From positions 6,510,001 to 6,574,000 of the forward strand of contig NC_083600.1 in assembly GCF_020882245.1 (NCBI RefSeq): a DNA stretch of 64,000 nt. The letters are read 5' to 3'. Of the stretch, positions 10,706 through 23,530 are shown in pieces. The stretch's first letter is position 1. Each line of letters begins with the position of its first letter. Position numbers and translations under genes: made by a program. This DNA is from Rhopalosiphum padi. Taxonomy: Eukaryota; Arthropoda; Insecta; Hemiptera; Aphididae. Below the pieces are notes generated by a model, which worked only from the letters and a program-made list of their open reading frames with translations, ran no database searches and was not told where the DNA came from.

Positions 10706-13700
10706 TTAGGGGCCATTAATCAAAAGACGGTTAAGATAATTGCTCAATACCGAGTATGAGTGGTTCAATGGGGTTCGCTAATTTCAGCGATTTTATACAT
10801 TGTGGTATGTAGAATGTAAGATGTTTTTTTTTAATATACAAAAAAAAAAACAATTAAATTAATAACAATATATAAATGTTTAAACAAAATTTATAAATGG
10901 TAGAAATAAGACGATTTATATAGATAGGATAACCATAATATAAATACGCATAAAAATATAGTAATAAATTAACATATCTTTGCCTAGTTCTTGCCAATGA
11001 GATGTTACCAATACTACTTACTCCAAAAATAAAACATTTAAACCTACATTTTTGGTTGCTTTTCAACAATCTTAAATATAAGCAATTTTTTTTTCATATA
11101 TCCGTCCAAATTTTCTACCATTCTTTGCCCTCGATATGTACTTTTAATTCAAATATATTTCAACCTATTCTATAAGACTGAGTTAATTTTAATTTAGTTT
11201 TTTTTTTTTGTATTCATGATTTATTGTTTTTCATTTGATCACTGCTTTTGGCACCGCTCTAGTTAATGCACATAAATAAATAAATTACCGAATAACAGAA
11301 TAATATAATATATTGCTCCAAAATAGTGTGTTTTTTTATATACATATATATAAATATATATTTATACCATTCCAAAAATATAACAAATGTTATAATTCCA
11401 ATTTTGTATTCAGTATTACCTCATATTTGATAAAAAATAAAAATAAAATAAAAAAAATTATATTATTTTAGATTATAATCGTAAGTACCTAATGATTAAA
11501 TATTTTGTACTTCTGTATATTTTCTCAATAATTATTAATTTTATTATTATGGTAACAAATTTTTATTTGCACATTAAATTAAAAATTAATGTACCTCTTT
11601 TCCCAATTATAATGTGTATTTGTGGTATGTGTTGTGTATATTTTTGTTGATTTTGTTATTCATTTTTTATTGTAATTTTGTATTATATTACCTAGTCTTC
11701 ATTTTGATTTTATGCTTTGTTTTTTTTTTCAAATTTTTATTTATTCATTTTATAGCTTTTATCTAAAAAAAAATATACATGCGTACTTTTTATTAACATA
11801 TAGAATAAAATTGTATTCACGTGTCAGTTATCAATAGATTCAACATATTTTTTGTATTTCATTTATTTTATTTTACATTGATTTAAAAAAACTCACTAAA
11901 GAATAGATTACCTAATTTAAACTGCAGTGGTTAAAACATTTTAATATTAATTTGTTTGTGGGCGCCTTTCGAGAAAATGACTGTAATTTATTTTAAATTT
12001 ATACAATGTTATGAACATTAAAAAGTAAATTTTAGGTTTTTTCTGTAAAAATAATGGTCTTTTTGTGTATTAAATTTAAATAATCAAAATGAGGTGGTTG
12101 TATTCTCATTATATTTATGTTTACTTATTATTTTAGTCGGTTGATTTACTTCATAAGCGTATCAAAAAAAAAAAAAAAAAATAATAGTTCAAAACTACTT
12201 GACAACAATGAATCGACGACAAATTCGTTACTCCCTCTATTGGTAATCTAAAACTACAAATTACTTTAAAACAATTATGTGTCTCCGTTAAAGATTTTTG
12301 GTTGACATTTGCCACTCGATTAACGAACGAACAGCTTTAAACGATTGTAATTACTAATTACTTATTATATATATATATTTATATATAAAAAATAGGCCAC
12401 CAATATTTATCGTCGAACCATGATAATAAAGTTATTATAATGACTATGCAACTACCCCATCATATATCTATACATATTATATTTACGGCATTTGATTTAT
12501 TGTGCCCTTTAAATTTAATTTAGGTTCCTATAGCGTAAGAGTATAATATATTGTTAAATAATTACCCTTTTGTCCTGTCCAAATATAATAATAATATTAT
12601 GTAAATATAAATAATTATTATATATTATAATAAACATATAATACAATATTATGTATGTATATATATTATTTTGTATGTAAACGTATATTATTTATGTATA
12701 ATATACAAATATACGTATAAGTATATTAATTAAAACAATAATTTATATTATGTATATATGATATTATTTGTACTGCGTGTTTTTGTGTACTGTTTGTGAT
12801 TGTGTGTAAATAAATTATTATAATTGCACACGTAATGATTTTTTTTTTATTTATTTATAAAATGAATGTGATGAAACGGAAGTGGAACCGCTACGACGAT
12901 ATAATAATATATATTACACACATAAAATAATAATATACTTTACATAATAATGTGTATCAACTATCAATAGTAATAAACTATATATATTATTATAACCATT
13001 TGTACGTGCGATATCGAATATTATAAATTTTAAAAAAATGTGAGTGATAAAAAATTGAATTATTGTTTATGGTGAATTTGTTGTAAGACTTTGAGAGAAA
13101 AAAATAAACGACAAAAAAATGAAAAAATTTTAAAACAAAAGTTATCCGGCTTTGAATTCATTATTATTAGAGTAACCGTCCGTCTCCGTCCATCAGCTGT
13201 CTTTCGATTCCTTGTTCATTATATAGTCTTTATGTTGAAGATTAAAAAGTAGATGATTCAATATTTTACTCCCGCAATTAATTTAAAAATGTTTAAGTTT
13301 GTCAGATTTTTGATTTTATCTAAATCACTTGATGCATAATTTAATTTCATACTTATAGGCTTAACTTACTTACCAATCTATTAATTATACAATTTAAGAG
13401 TTATGTATAGTTATTAATAAAAAATGTTAGTCTTTGTGTCGTATCAATACAATATTATATTTTATACGAGTTTTAGAAACAAAGTCATCGTAAATACCTA
13501 ACAATTAACGAATAAGTAATAACTACTTATTACTTACAGCGTTTCTTTTCAGGTAAGTATTTAAAATAAAAATGTATAAGATATTATAATAATTGTGATC
13601 TCTGCTGTGACTGAAAGAGCTACGTCGACGCCGCCGCCGCCACGTCAATGATTAGTCGTAAAATAATGATATTATTATTTCGATGTAATTACACGGTTGT

Positions 13701-14298
13701 ACTGTTGTATATGTACGTATAGTGTAGGTATACAAATCACACACAATCGTTTCTCGTATAATATATAGATAAGAAACCGGCCGTCGCCGCCAACTCGTGT
13801 CTCGTAGGTACCACACGCTCATTGTGTCCGAGTAAATTAGTTTTTCCAAAAGGATGGAGCGCGTATGTGTGGTGCCGATAACCAGTTTTGTTTTGTTTAT
13901 CCCGAGTTTAATTATTATTACACGAGTAAAAAACGCACGCAAACGAAAAATGCACTCACGTTTTTCGTCGTCATCGTCGTCTTATCGCACTTACACCGTA
14001 TTCGGGACAATCGACAGAAAAATGTATAATTATTATTATAATAATAGTACAATTGTGGTAGACAGGTACCTCCTAATTTTTATTTATAATATATTATAAT
14101 ATACCGTGGTATAATATTATATTTGTCCAAGGAGATAACAAGAACAAGATGCGTGTGTTTTCTACCGGCATCGGCAGTACCTACCGCGTTTTCTGCGTGT
14201 CGTTGGCGGTTCGGACAAAGTATCGTTTGAGGACCATATTTTCCCCGAATTGTGGGCTTACATTATACATTTTTGGAAACTATTGGTTTTTGTGATAA
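10706..14298. other. Plexin A 3'UTR and downstream spacer
   Basis: AT-rich DNA with no gene-like frame. Candidate poly(A) signals for plexin A are ATTAAA at 10853-10858, AATAAA at 11028-11033 and AATAAA at 12809-12814, but such hexamers are common in this composition, so the 3' end is not fixed. A run of ten A lies at about 10841-10850. From about 13.6 kb the base composition changes: CpG and CCG/CGC runs appear (for example near 13630 and 13970), leading up to the candidate exon at 14299. Confidence 0.5.
11028..11033 (+). terminator. Candidate poly(A) signal AATAAA for plexin A
   Basis: This is the first canonical AATAAA after the plexin stop codon (10703-10705), about 320 bases downstream. 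Other copies follow in the AT-rich DNA, including 12809-12814, so use of this one is a guess. Confidence 0.25.
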
Positions 14299-14436
14299 AT
14301 GTCGGCAATATTTAAAACACTTTATACTCACCCCCGCCGAAAACCGAGACGGCGCCTCACCACTGATGTTAATGTATGCGATTCTCCGAATTCCGAATTG
14401 CAGTGCATGACGGATGAGAACACATCTGCAATGCAG
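14299..14436 (+). CDS. Candidate first coding exon of an unrecognised gene (46 codons)
   Basis: An ATG at 14299 (context ATAAATG) opens a frame reading MSAIFKTLYTHPRRKPRR..., with a basic patch at residues 12-19, then an acidic, polar stretch to ...TDENTSAMQ. It meets a possible splice donor CAG|GTAACA at 14437 in phase 0; read through, the frame would stop only four codons later. The amino-acid mix is not that of translated AT-rich junk, and the exon sits just after a CpG-rich stretch (13.6-14.3 kb) that could be a promoter or 5'UTR. I do not recognise the protein and found no convincing next exon inside the window. It may belong to a gene with long introns, or it may be a chance frame. There is no signal peptide or transmembrane segment. 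Confidence 0.35.
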
Positions 14437-17400
14437 GTAACATGCTGTTAAATATTATTTGTATACATATGTATAACATAAGTGATGAATTTAACAGTAC
14501 ACATATTAATTTTAAAAGTATGTTTTTGTACCTACTTATTTTTGAAAAAAAAAATATAACAGTGGTCTTTTAATTTCTTTACGCGGTTTCACTCCGCTCA
14601 TCTATAAGCCGATGCCGATAATTTAAATAAGCTTATATTATTGAATATAGTCACAAGGTGTTTAATATGTGTGCAATACATTTTTTTTATAAAGTATTCA
14701 GCTGCTTTAGACTATGCAATTAGAGAAAAAATAGAAAAAATAACTTTAAAAGTTAAACAAAAAAAAACAATAATAGTAAATAATTAGATTTATTAGCGTT
14801 ATAAAAACTTAAAACTCGTGAATTTTTATTTTTAAAAATCGCAGGATCACTATTTAAATCGATCGCTCCGTATATAAACTATAAAGTACCCACCAACAGC
14901 CAGCTACCTTCCTACGCTCGTTATAGGTGATAATATAATATAATATATAAGGTTAGAATATATTCGATATCTATGGATGTACGATTTACGGTCGAGGACG
15001 CACGGTGTCGAATAACACAATAACTCTGTGCGCGTGTATAATATTATTAAAATGTGTACGCATGCGTGTACGGATAAAATAGACGAGGTATACGGACGTT
15101 TTGCGACGGACCTTGAGCGAGATCCGATGACGAGATGTGCTGCAGCAGAGCGTCGGCGGGTATTGTTTCCTCGGATATTATCATTATTCTTATTCTTTGC
15201 TGGTCATTTTTTTTTTCCCGCCATAAAATACGTATAATATAATACAAGTATATCGTGATACATATAACAAATAATATTATGTGTGTGTGACCTACCCGCC
15301 GAAAGGTACCTTTCGTTAGGTACCTACCCGCGCCTACCCTCTCTGCAGTACCTGTGCCACAATACCGGCTGGCTACTGCGGGCGGCAGACAGCCGCCGCG
15401 GCCGACGCCTCCACCGCCTTCACCACAGCCTACGCGTATAGTGTATACGGTTCGATTATTTTTCTTTTGCCGGCGTGCGCACTGCTGCTAGCGCGAGCAC
15501 CACACACACACACACACCTCGATTTCTACAGATACAACATATACACACGAGCGGACGAAACGAATAATAACAATCATTGCGGCGTACTTAAATATATATA
15601 TATATATATGGGTAGGGGTGGTATGCACATGCGGCGATGACGGCCGGATCCGTTCAAAATATTGCTGTTGGAAATATTATCTATTCATCGGTTATCGGCA
15701 TAATATACATATCATATTATTATAATAATATTGCCCCCCGTATTGTTTGCCGGTTAGAGACGGTTTAAATAGGTTTTACGCGAAATCGCATTTATGTATT
15801 ATTATTATTATTATTATTGCGGAGTATGGAACGCGAGACGATTGCGGTTGTGGTGCCGCGCACGTGTGATACATGCAATCGTAAAAACCAACGATACGGC
15901 ACCTGCAGCTGCAGTGGAAACCCTATAAAATATACCAGGTATATATAGAACGATTTCTAGTGGGCGAAAAGCCGATCCGGTATAATAAACTATGCATAAA
16001 TATTATACATGGGTAAATATTGCGGGATGACAAAATATTACCTATGAATAAGATGAGAATAAAATAAAGCTCTCGGGGAGGACCTCTGACCTTTCCCCCC
16101 TTATTAAGTCGTGAATGGGTCTGAAAATATAGGTCGGTGTGTCATATTATGCACGTGAATTCGCACGCTGCTGTTAGTATAGGTAAATCAATTTCGACAA
16201 TAATACGGACGTTTGCCGTTTCTATAAATTGCGTCCGAGTCGTATAATATTATTATACAGATTTAATTAGACGTTTCCTGTTTCTGCGACGTATATAATT
16301 ATAAGTATATAGGTACTTGCCGCAGGAAACGTGTAATATATTATTATTATCATTTATTGTGTTACTTACAATAAGGCGTATTGTAATGTAATTTATTCTC
16401 TGGCCGTTTATCATCCGGCGTGCGATGTCAACTGGCGACGACGACGATACCGATCATCACAATGTCATGATGGCGGTCGTAATATTATATATTTATATAA
16501 TATGGGAATGTGTTTTGAAAATATAAACTTCTTGCGTGTCAAAAATCACACTGAAACGGCATAATAGGGAAGTTATTTGGTACAATTGTAACATTTAATG
16601 CCGATATAATTTGATATTCCTGTTCGGCTATCCCTATACCAATAAAGGTTATATTTATGTATAATCGAATCGATATATGGCACATGTATTGTTTTTAATA
16701 TTTTTATTTCAGTGATGTCGCGTAGTACAGTAGGTAGTCTGTAGGTATAATATATGTATAGTTGTTAACACGAGAAAATACAAAATAATGCGTGTTTCTG
16801 GTGCAACATGAATGAGTGCGAGCGTCTGCGCCATAATTAGTGTATTACCTACATATAAGTACACGATAGCGCGGCGTCGTGGTGGCAGGTCGCTGCTCAA
16901 GTATATTCAATGTATAATAATTATATTTATATATGTATGGAACATAATAAAATACTAAAAAATATATTAAATGAAATAAATGAGAAAGATATACCAAATA
17001 AGGTACCTATTTATTCTATATTACTTTCTGACTAGCTCCAATATATTGTTACACTACGGGAGGTCTTCGAAATTAATATCGTATAACTTTTTAAACACCC
17101 GTACACGTGGTAACACACACATACACGCACATTGATGCGCCGCCACCGACACACGCACACATGCCAGGTAGACATTCTCGTCGTCGAGGCGGGCACATCG
17201 GTTAGCATTATATTATTCTTTCGATACATGTAAAACGAATATCGTTGTCATTGTTTCGTTACGGTGTGTGGACTGCGAGTGTGACTAGTGAGAAGTGACT
17301 ATTGTGAACAATTTTAATTTAATTTTTTTTAAACCATTCATAGCTGTTTGAATAATTATAATACTTATTCCAAATGAATACGTAACATACTCAAATAGAG

Positions 17401-18234
17401 GGACATAATCGAATTGATAAAATATAGCAAGAACGACGATAAAATATAACATTGAATAATATTATGTACAATAATATGTATTATATTTATAAATATTATG
17501 ATATAAGTTTTAGGTTTTAATCATAATTTTAACAAAGCATTGTGGCATAAATTTAAAATAATTCTGACAAACAAAAGAAAATATTGAAATAACGAGGAAA
17601 ACAATAAGGATATATGCAGCCAACACATTTCCTTAAAAATGGCTGAAACTCCTTAAAATAAAAACGTGTTTGGCACATTTCTCTCATCAGACTGATACGT
17701 ATAAACTTAAATTTAGTAAATGTCTATATGCAAACAATATAAACCATGAAGTTTATGTGTAATGTGTTAATATATTGTATTTATGTGTTTAATAATTTCC
17801 TTTTTTGGCTATATTATATGAACGCAATAATATAAAAATTATTTTTTAAATAATAAGTGTTACCTACTTATACATACATTTTTTTTTTGAAAATCAACAA
17901 TTATTCAACGAATATTGGTTTTGTCTGAAAATTACGAATTTAAAGATTTAAAAAAAATGTAAAATATATTAATAAATAGTTTATTTCTGATAAAAAAAAA
18001 AATGAATTGGATCATTTTCTTATTGTACCATCATAAATACACTTTTAATACAATGTAAAAAAGTTATACAAGTAGTTAGTCACGTATACGCACCTTAAGT
18101 CTGCAACAGTAGTCATGATGGAGACCTTAAATATTATCTTTGTAGGTTAATAAATTAAAAATCCCGTTTGTTATATCATTGATAAGTATTTATAATACTA
18201 GTAAATACTAGTATTTATAATCAATGGTTATATT
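14437..18234. other. Non-coding DNA with CpG-rich patches
   Basis: No supported gene. The part from 15.0 to 17.3 kb alternates AT-rich sequence with CpG-rich patches (notably about 15290-15500, containing several AGGTACCT sites, and 16420-16480 with GACGACGACGA). Microsatellites include (CA)n near 15503-15518, (TA)n at 15591-15609 and (TTA)n at about 15797-15819. A short frame at 15028-15237 passes through one patch, but neither its composition nor its flanks support it as a gene. Confidence 0.5.
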
Positions 18235-18754
18235 TAGGGGCTGGGATTTTAATGCCCTAAAAAAACCCGAAAAATGTCCTAAAAAAAATGCTTTTATGAC
18301 CTAAAAACTCTAAATAATGTCCTAAAAATCCCTGAAAAATGCCCTAAAATAAATGCAATCATCCGACGTCGATTTTACCGATTTAAGATTATTTAACAGG
18401 AAATGATGCGGGTAGAAGTTACTCAAACCTTGTCCGATAATATAATACAAATTATGAGTACCTACTTATAATCTGTTATATTTATTTAAAAACCATGTTG
18501 GTGTAAAAATCTTAAAATCTTAAAATAAAATTTCAAATTCATACACTTGGTTTCCAAAACTCAAAAAATGCTCCAAAAACTCTAAAATGCCCTAAAAAAT
18601 TAAGAAAATGACCTAAAAACTAAAAAATGCCAAAAAATGCAAAATTAACTTTCTTATTCTCATTCAAATGTACATAAAACAAATTTGTGACAAGACGAGC
18701 ATTGCACAGTAATCTTTGAAAAACAATGCAAAGTGCATCGAAATTCCAGCCCTA
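18235..18754. mobile_element. Non-autonomous hAT-like element with CCCTAAAA subterminal repeats
   Basis: The left end reads TAGGGGCTGGGATTTTAATG; the right end on the other strand reads TAGGGCTGGAATTTCGATG, an inverted terminal repeat of about 19 positions with one extra G and a few mismatches. Inside, a degenerate motif of the type ATGCCCTAAAAA or ATGTCCTAAAAA recurs at least eight times, clustered at 18256-18350 and 18560-18640. Such clusters of short subterminal motifs are typical transposase-binding regions of hAT elements (established for the superfamily). TTATAT lies close to both ends but not at the same offset, so the target-site duplication is uncertain. No coding capacity. Confidence 0.6.
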
Positions 18755-21700
18755 GACTTATATCTATTTTTATACGTAACACATAAGTAGTTGATTAGAA
18801 AATTAATTATATAATTCTACAAAATGACCATCTAAAAATTATATTATGAATCTATTTTTCTTTATTAGTTTCATAGTTATTTTCGTCAAAAACGAAAACC
18901 GTTCGATTCTCATTGTCATTTCCATCATAATGTACCTATTTTTGTGAAAATGCATTCCACTAAATATTGATTGGATACAATATGTATATATGTGTGTATA
19001 ATTTATCTACAAATATAACAATATTCATATATTTATATAAAAATAATAAAAATTGTTTTTTCTATAATAAATATTAATTAAATTAAAAAATGAAACATTA
19101 CAGAACGCCAGAATAAAATTATTGGTGAACTATGCGTCATAATCGTCATATAAAGTATAAACAAGGCGGCAAATATTAATTATTTAGTATTACATTAGTA
19201 TTAGTATATAGCTACTTACTTGATACAATGATACTCATTACTCACAAATTATACAAATATTAAAGTAATTTCTCATCTAAATTGTTGTTTTTAAGAAATC
19301 ACTTATCATTTATACGTTTATCAGCTATTTTATTTTTTTAGGCAATTATTTATCATTTAAATATTTTTACATTTAGTACAGATATTAATGTTTAATTATA
19401 AATTAATGATTATACTATTGTTATTTAATATTTATTATTGTAGTAATTATTCGGTACCTACCTTATTTATAGTTACATAGTATATACATAAAATTCAACC
19501 CCATAAATTATTATTTTTAAAAATAACAAACAAATAATACGAGTATATCAATGATTCACTATAATTTATTGTATAGTAATATTGTACGTAGGAGCTTAAC
19601 TATAACATAATACATTGCCTAAAACAATTTATAAGCCTAATCTAGAAGATAGTAGTGTTTTCAAACTATTTTTGTCGAAAACTTTATTTGATAAAGACAG
19701 AAATAGAATTTTTTTAACTTTTGGCGGAAACGAGTATCATTTGTGATCTCACCATAAATATTGTTTCAACCAGTAATTACTTAAAAAGGTACTTCGCGGT
19801 ATTTTCAGTTCTGATTTTTAAAATGATAGAATTTAAAACTATTATCTTTCAGTTTTCAGTGAAAACGTTTGTAGTTTTTGTATACTGACGTGATATACTG
19901 GATTTTTCAATGGACGTTTTCAAAACTGAAAACCATTATCACAAAAATGTTATGTTTTGAGCATTAAAGCCAATTAAATCTAATTAGTTTGAGGGGGGTT
20001 AACCTACCATATACTCCTCGGCTCTCATGTATAGTGTTACCGTCCCAGGTGTTTTGAGACTCGTTGTATACATAGGTTAAATGTATACAGTAAACAGTAT
20101 ACACTCTATAATCGTTATACTATGTACTGTATATAGCCGGGTTGGTATGCAATAATATAAATTTATAATATATGTATATAGGTATAGGTACGAGTATATT
20201 ATTCGAAATCGACTTTCCATCATTGAACTCGCTCACACACACACACACACACATACTGGTATAAATTATTAAACGCCATCGTAATAATGTGTATATATAT
20301 TTTATTATACATCTATAAATAAAACATATTAACCCCGCCACAGTAGGTTTTTTTTTAATAAATAATTAAAATCCCATTCGATCGATACGTCCCGGCGGCT
20401 CCATGAAGTATTATATTTACGTGAAATCGACTTAATTATTTAACGCCCGTCAACAGTAGTAATAATATATTGTAACAACTAATGGCGGTGCGACCAACAC
20501 GTGTTTCAATAAATACTTGAAAAGAAAAAAATTCTGCATCAATTCGTCGTCCAAAAATTGGACGCATTTTTGCCGCGAGTGTGCCTGTCCGACGGTTGTC
20601 CCATATTATTATAGTATAACGGTCAACGATTACAACGGCGAACGGAATATATATGTATATATAATCATATTATTATAATACCGGCTATCGTTATTACTTA
20701 TTTCGATGAATGTCTGTCGACTATCAGAATGTCAGACACTTGAGACACTCGAACAGATTAGTGTGATCTCACGGGTGAGAATCGCGGGGTCTGTAACTCT
20801 GGACGCATTTAACCTACCTACTATGCACATTAAGTCGCAATGTAAACGGATTACGAATGTATTATGTATATATTTCCAATAATCGTGGTTGTATTCAGTA
20901 TTGTGATTATGTGAAAGCGTAATAATTTTCGAGCCTATACGCAAATTTAATAAACATAAACAATAATTTAATACTATATTATAAATTATAATAGAATATC
21001 ATTATCATTATTGTTATGTAATCTATATAATGTTGTGTGTTATACCTAATACCTATAGTGTATTAAGAGGATGTCACTCACTGTTTGTTTTCTTTAAATT
21101 ATCGAAAATGTATTATTAATAAATATAATATAAAACAGATTATCATCAGTAGACAGTAGGTACATCAATTATAGGTACCTCTACTTACATAAATATAACA
21201 ATTAAGTATAAATAATAAAATAAAATGTTGACCGTATATAATTATGAAAATGTATTAATAATTTACACTGGAAAAATCATTGTAGAACAATAACAGGTAT
21301 TATTTATTCCTATTTTAAACGAGAAAAGAAAACTAAAAGTAAACTAGTTAATCAAATAACTTTCGCAGTTATTAAATAAGTACGAGATGATCCGCTAGGA
21401 CTATAGATGCACGGTGTTGTGCGTGACAAATTAAATACCCGTGGATTTACACCTTCTTATACTCCGTTAAATGTAAACTGCACAGATTTTTAACACAGTT
21501 ATTTAGGTTGTTTTGACAAAAAAGATCTAAAATTATAATCAATTATAATAACTATTTTATTTTCTGTAACCAACGATAACTTTAAACAAAACTAAATAAT
21601 GTTCGTTTCTTGTGAAATTACAAATTCATGTGTGTATCCACGAATTTTGATATGCAAAGTTTAAAAAATTGGCTTTGAGATGACGTTATCCACTATACTC

Positions 21701-22030
21701 CAAATTTCATAATCATGACTTACTGCGTAGATTATAGAAGATGGATAGAAAGAACACGATTTTTTTCTTATTATAATGACATAGAATTTGGTTTATTTAT
21801 GTATCATTTTTTAAAACTTTTATTCGTTATTCTTCAATAGAATATTTTAATTAAATAGTTCATTTTGTTGAAATTAAATTCTTTATGATATGCAGACTCT
21901 AAGGTATTATGATTTACAACTATTTTTACGAGTATTATAATGTGGTATGTAGGCTACACGTGAGTTGCATCCCTAAAATATAAATTGCGATAAGCAGTAG
22001 TAAGTTTGGACTGTTTGTAGGTATCTATAT
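18755..22030. other. AT-rich non-coding DNA
   Basis: No gene-like frame or RNA gene seen. There is a (CA)n tract at 20232-20253 and a CpG-richer stretch at about 20.4-20.9 kb. The frame at 20732-20944 (minus) crosses that stretch but resembles no family known to me. Confidence 0.45.
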
Positions 22031-22178
22031 TCTGTCCAGCGAGAGAATGCGCCGCAGACCGACCAAAATCAGTTTTTCTAGGCATTCGCCAATGATATCC
22101 AATCACAAGCGAACCAGTTTTGATAGCATGGTGATGTAGGGGGTCGCGCAGAATCGGCGCGTTCTGTCAATGAACAGA
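22031..22178. mobile_element. Short inverted-repeat element (MITE-like), about 148 bp
   Basis: The left end TCTGTCCAGCGAGAGAATGC matches the right end read on the other strand, TCTGTTCATTGACAGAACGC, and both continue GCCG: about 24 positions with five or six differences. The flanks CTATAT (22025-22030) and CTATAC (22179-22184) could be a diverged target-site duplication. The interior is CpG-rich compared with its surroundings and carries no supported coding sequence. Confidence 0.5.
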
Positions 22179-22773
22179 CTATACATGAATTCCAACCCAA
22201 AGCTATTCAATTAACTATATAATATACAATATTGCTACCAGGTTACTCACTAATAATTTTAAAATCTTAATTAGTTAATTGCATTCCAGTACGTTTATCG
22301 GTAATGACTAATGACTAACAGGTAGTCAAAATTACTCTTGATAAAATGTATCTACGAGTATACTTTCAGAAATGTATATTTATTACCTAGGTTTTATTTT
22401 TTTCCATATACCTAAATACAAATACACAATATACGACTTCTACTGAGTTATGAGTAATGACATAATGTGTAGTTCGACCAAGAGAACTCTATTTTGCAAA
22501 GACTGTTTTAAAATTCGATAATATTAAAAGTGTCATGGTATATCATAGTATACTAGTATTTAATTAAATGAAACAATAAAACGTGTTAATGATGATCATA
22601 ATCGAAAATATTTGCGACAGTATTGAGATACCGCTAAATTAAAATAGTAAAAACGTAATAATTTAAAATTTTAAGTAATAGACAAACACTAACTTTGATA
22701 ATGCTATAAAATCATCAAGATAATTGCCGAGTTAAAATTTAAAAATCTTTGAATTGTATACATTGAATGAATA
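22179..22773. other. AT-rich non-coding DNA
   Basis: Nothing recognisable between the two inverted-repeat elements apart from the left target-site duplication of the next element (22766-22773). Confidence 0.4.
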
Positions 22774-23530
22774 CAGACCCTGATTTATGCAAGTGCAGGT
22801 GGAGCACTTGCACTTGGCCTCCAATTTCTGGGGGCCCCGGGCTCTGTAAGTTGTAGAAAATTATTTTTTTTAAATTAATTATACAAAAATGTATTTTCTA
22901 AAATGTAATATCAACTGTCACTGTTCAGACTTAAGTATATTCTTATCATTAAATTGTCAGTTGAATTTCGGTTATTTTTGTCATTCCATACCCAAGTGCT
23001 AATAAGTTACCATCACAAAATATTAAAATAATAATAATAGAAAATTATTTGAACATCAGAAATATTTGATACCTAATAACTAATTTTAACTCTTTTATGA
23101 TAAAATGTAAATAGAAATTGGTAATTTTTTATTTAATTTTAATTATATAGAATAAATTGTTAAATTAATAAGTTATTTTCCATTTTTATAATTTTATGGA
23201 TGACTGAAATTAATTAATTAAAATAGAAATTTATATAATAAAATTTATTTTTAATATTTTAATATAGTATAATTTTGTTATGTTATTTAATTAGTATTGT
23301 CTTTTCATTATCCTTAATTTACTAGACCCGTAAGTAATTAAATATTGAGTAACTAAATTGTATTTATAGTACATGAAATAATGTACAGTATTTTTAGTAA
23401 AATATTTTTTTTACTATTAACTTTCTCCCCCCCTCTCTATGTAGAATTTTTCTGATTTCAATTTTTTTTGACTCGAGGGCCCCAAAAAAAAATTGTGCAC
23501 TTGGCCCTAAATTGATTAAATCAGGCCCTG
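22774..23530. mobile_element. Non-autonomous hAT-like transposon, 757 bp, with target-site duplication
   Basis: The left end begins CAGACCCTGATTTATGCAAG. The right end on the other strand begins CAGGGCCTGATTTAATCAAT and soon reaches GGGCCAAGTGCAC, mirrored on the left by GCACTTGCACTTGGCC. Farther in, both sides carry a GGGGCCC block. The 8-base flanks are AATGAATA (22766-22773) and CATGAATA (23531-23538), a 7/8 match, and an 8-bp duplication is the hAT signature. The interior is AT-rich with no transposase frame, so this is a deletion derivative or MITE. Confidence 0.75.

Noticed and set aside
13652..14099. Frames of 96 (minus) and 81 (plus) codons before the 14.3 kb exon
   Set aside because: They overlap antisense, include Tyr-Asn and Ser runs from simple repeats, and have no recognisable domain; more likely promoter or 5'UTR DNA.
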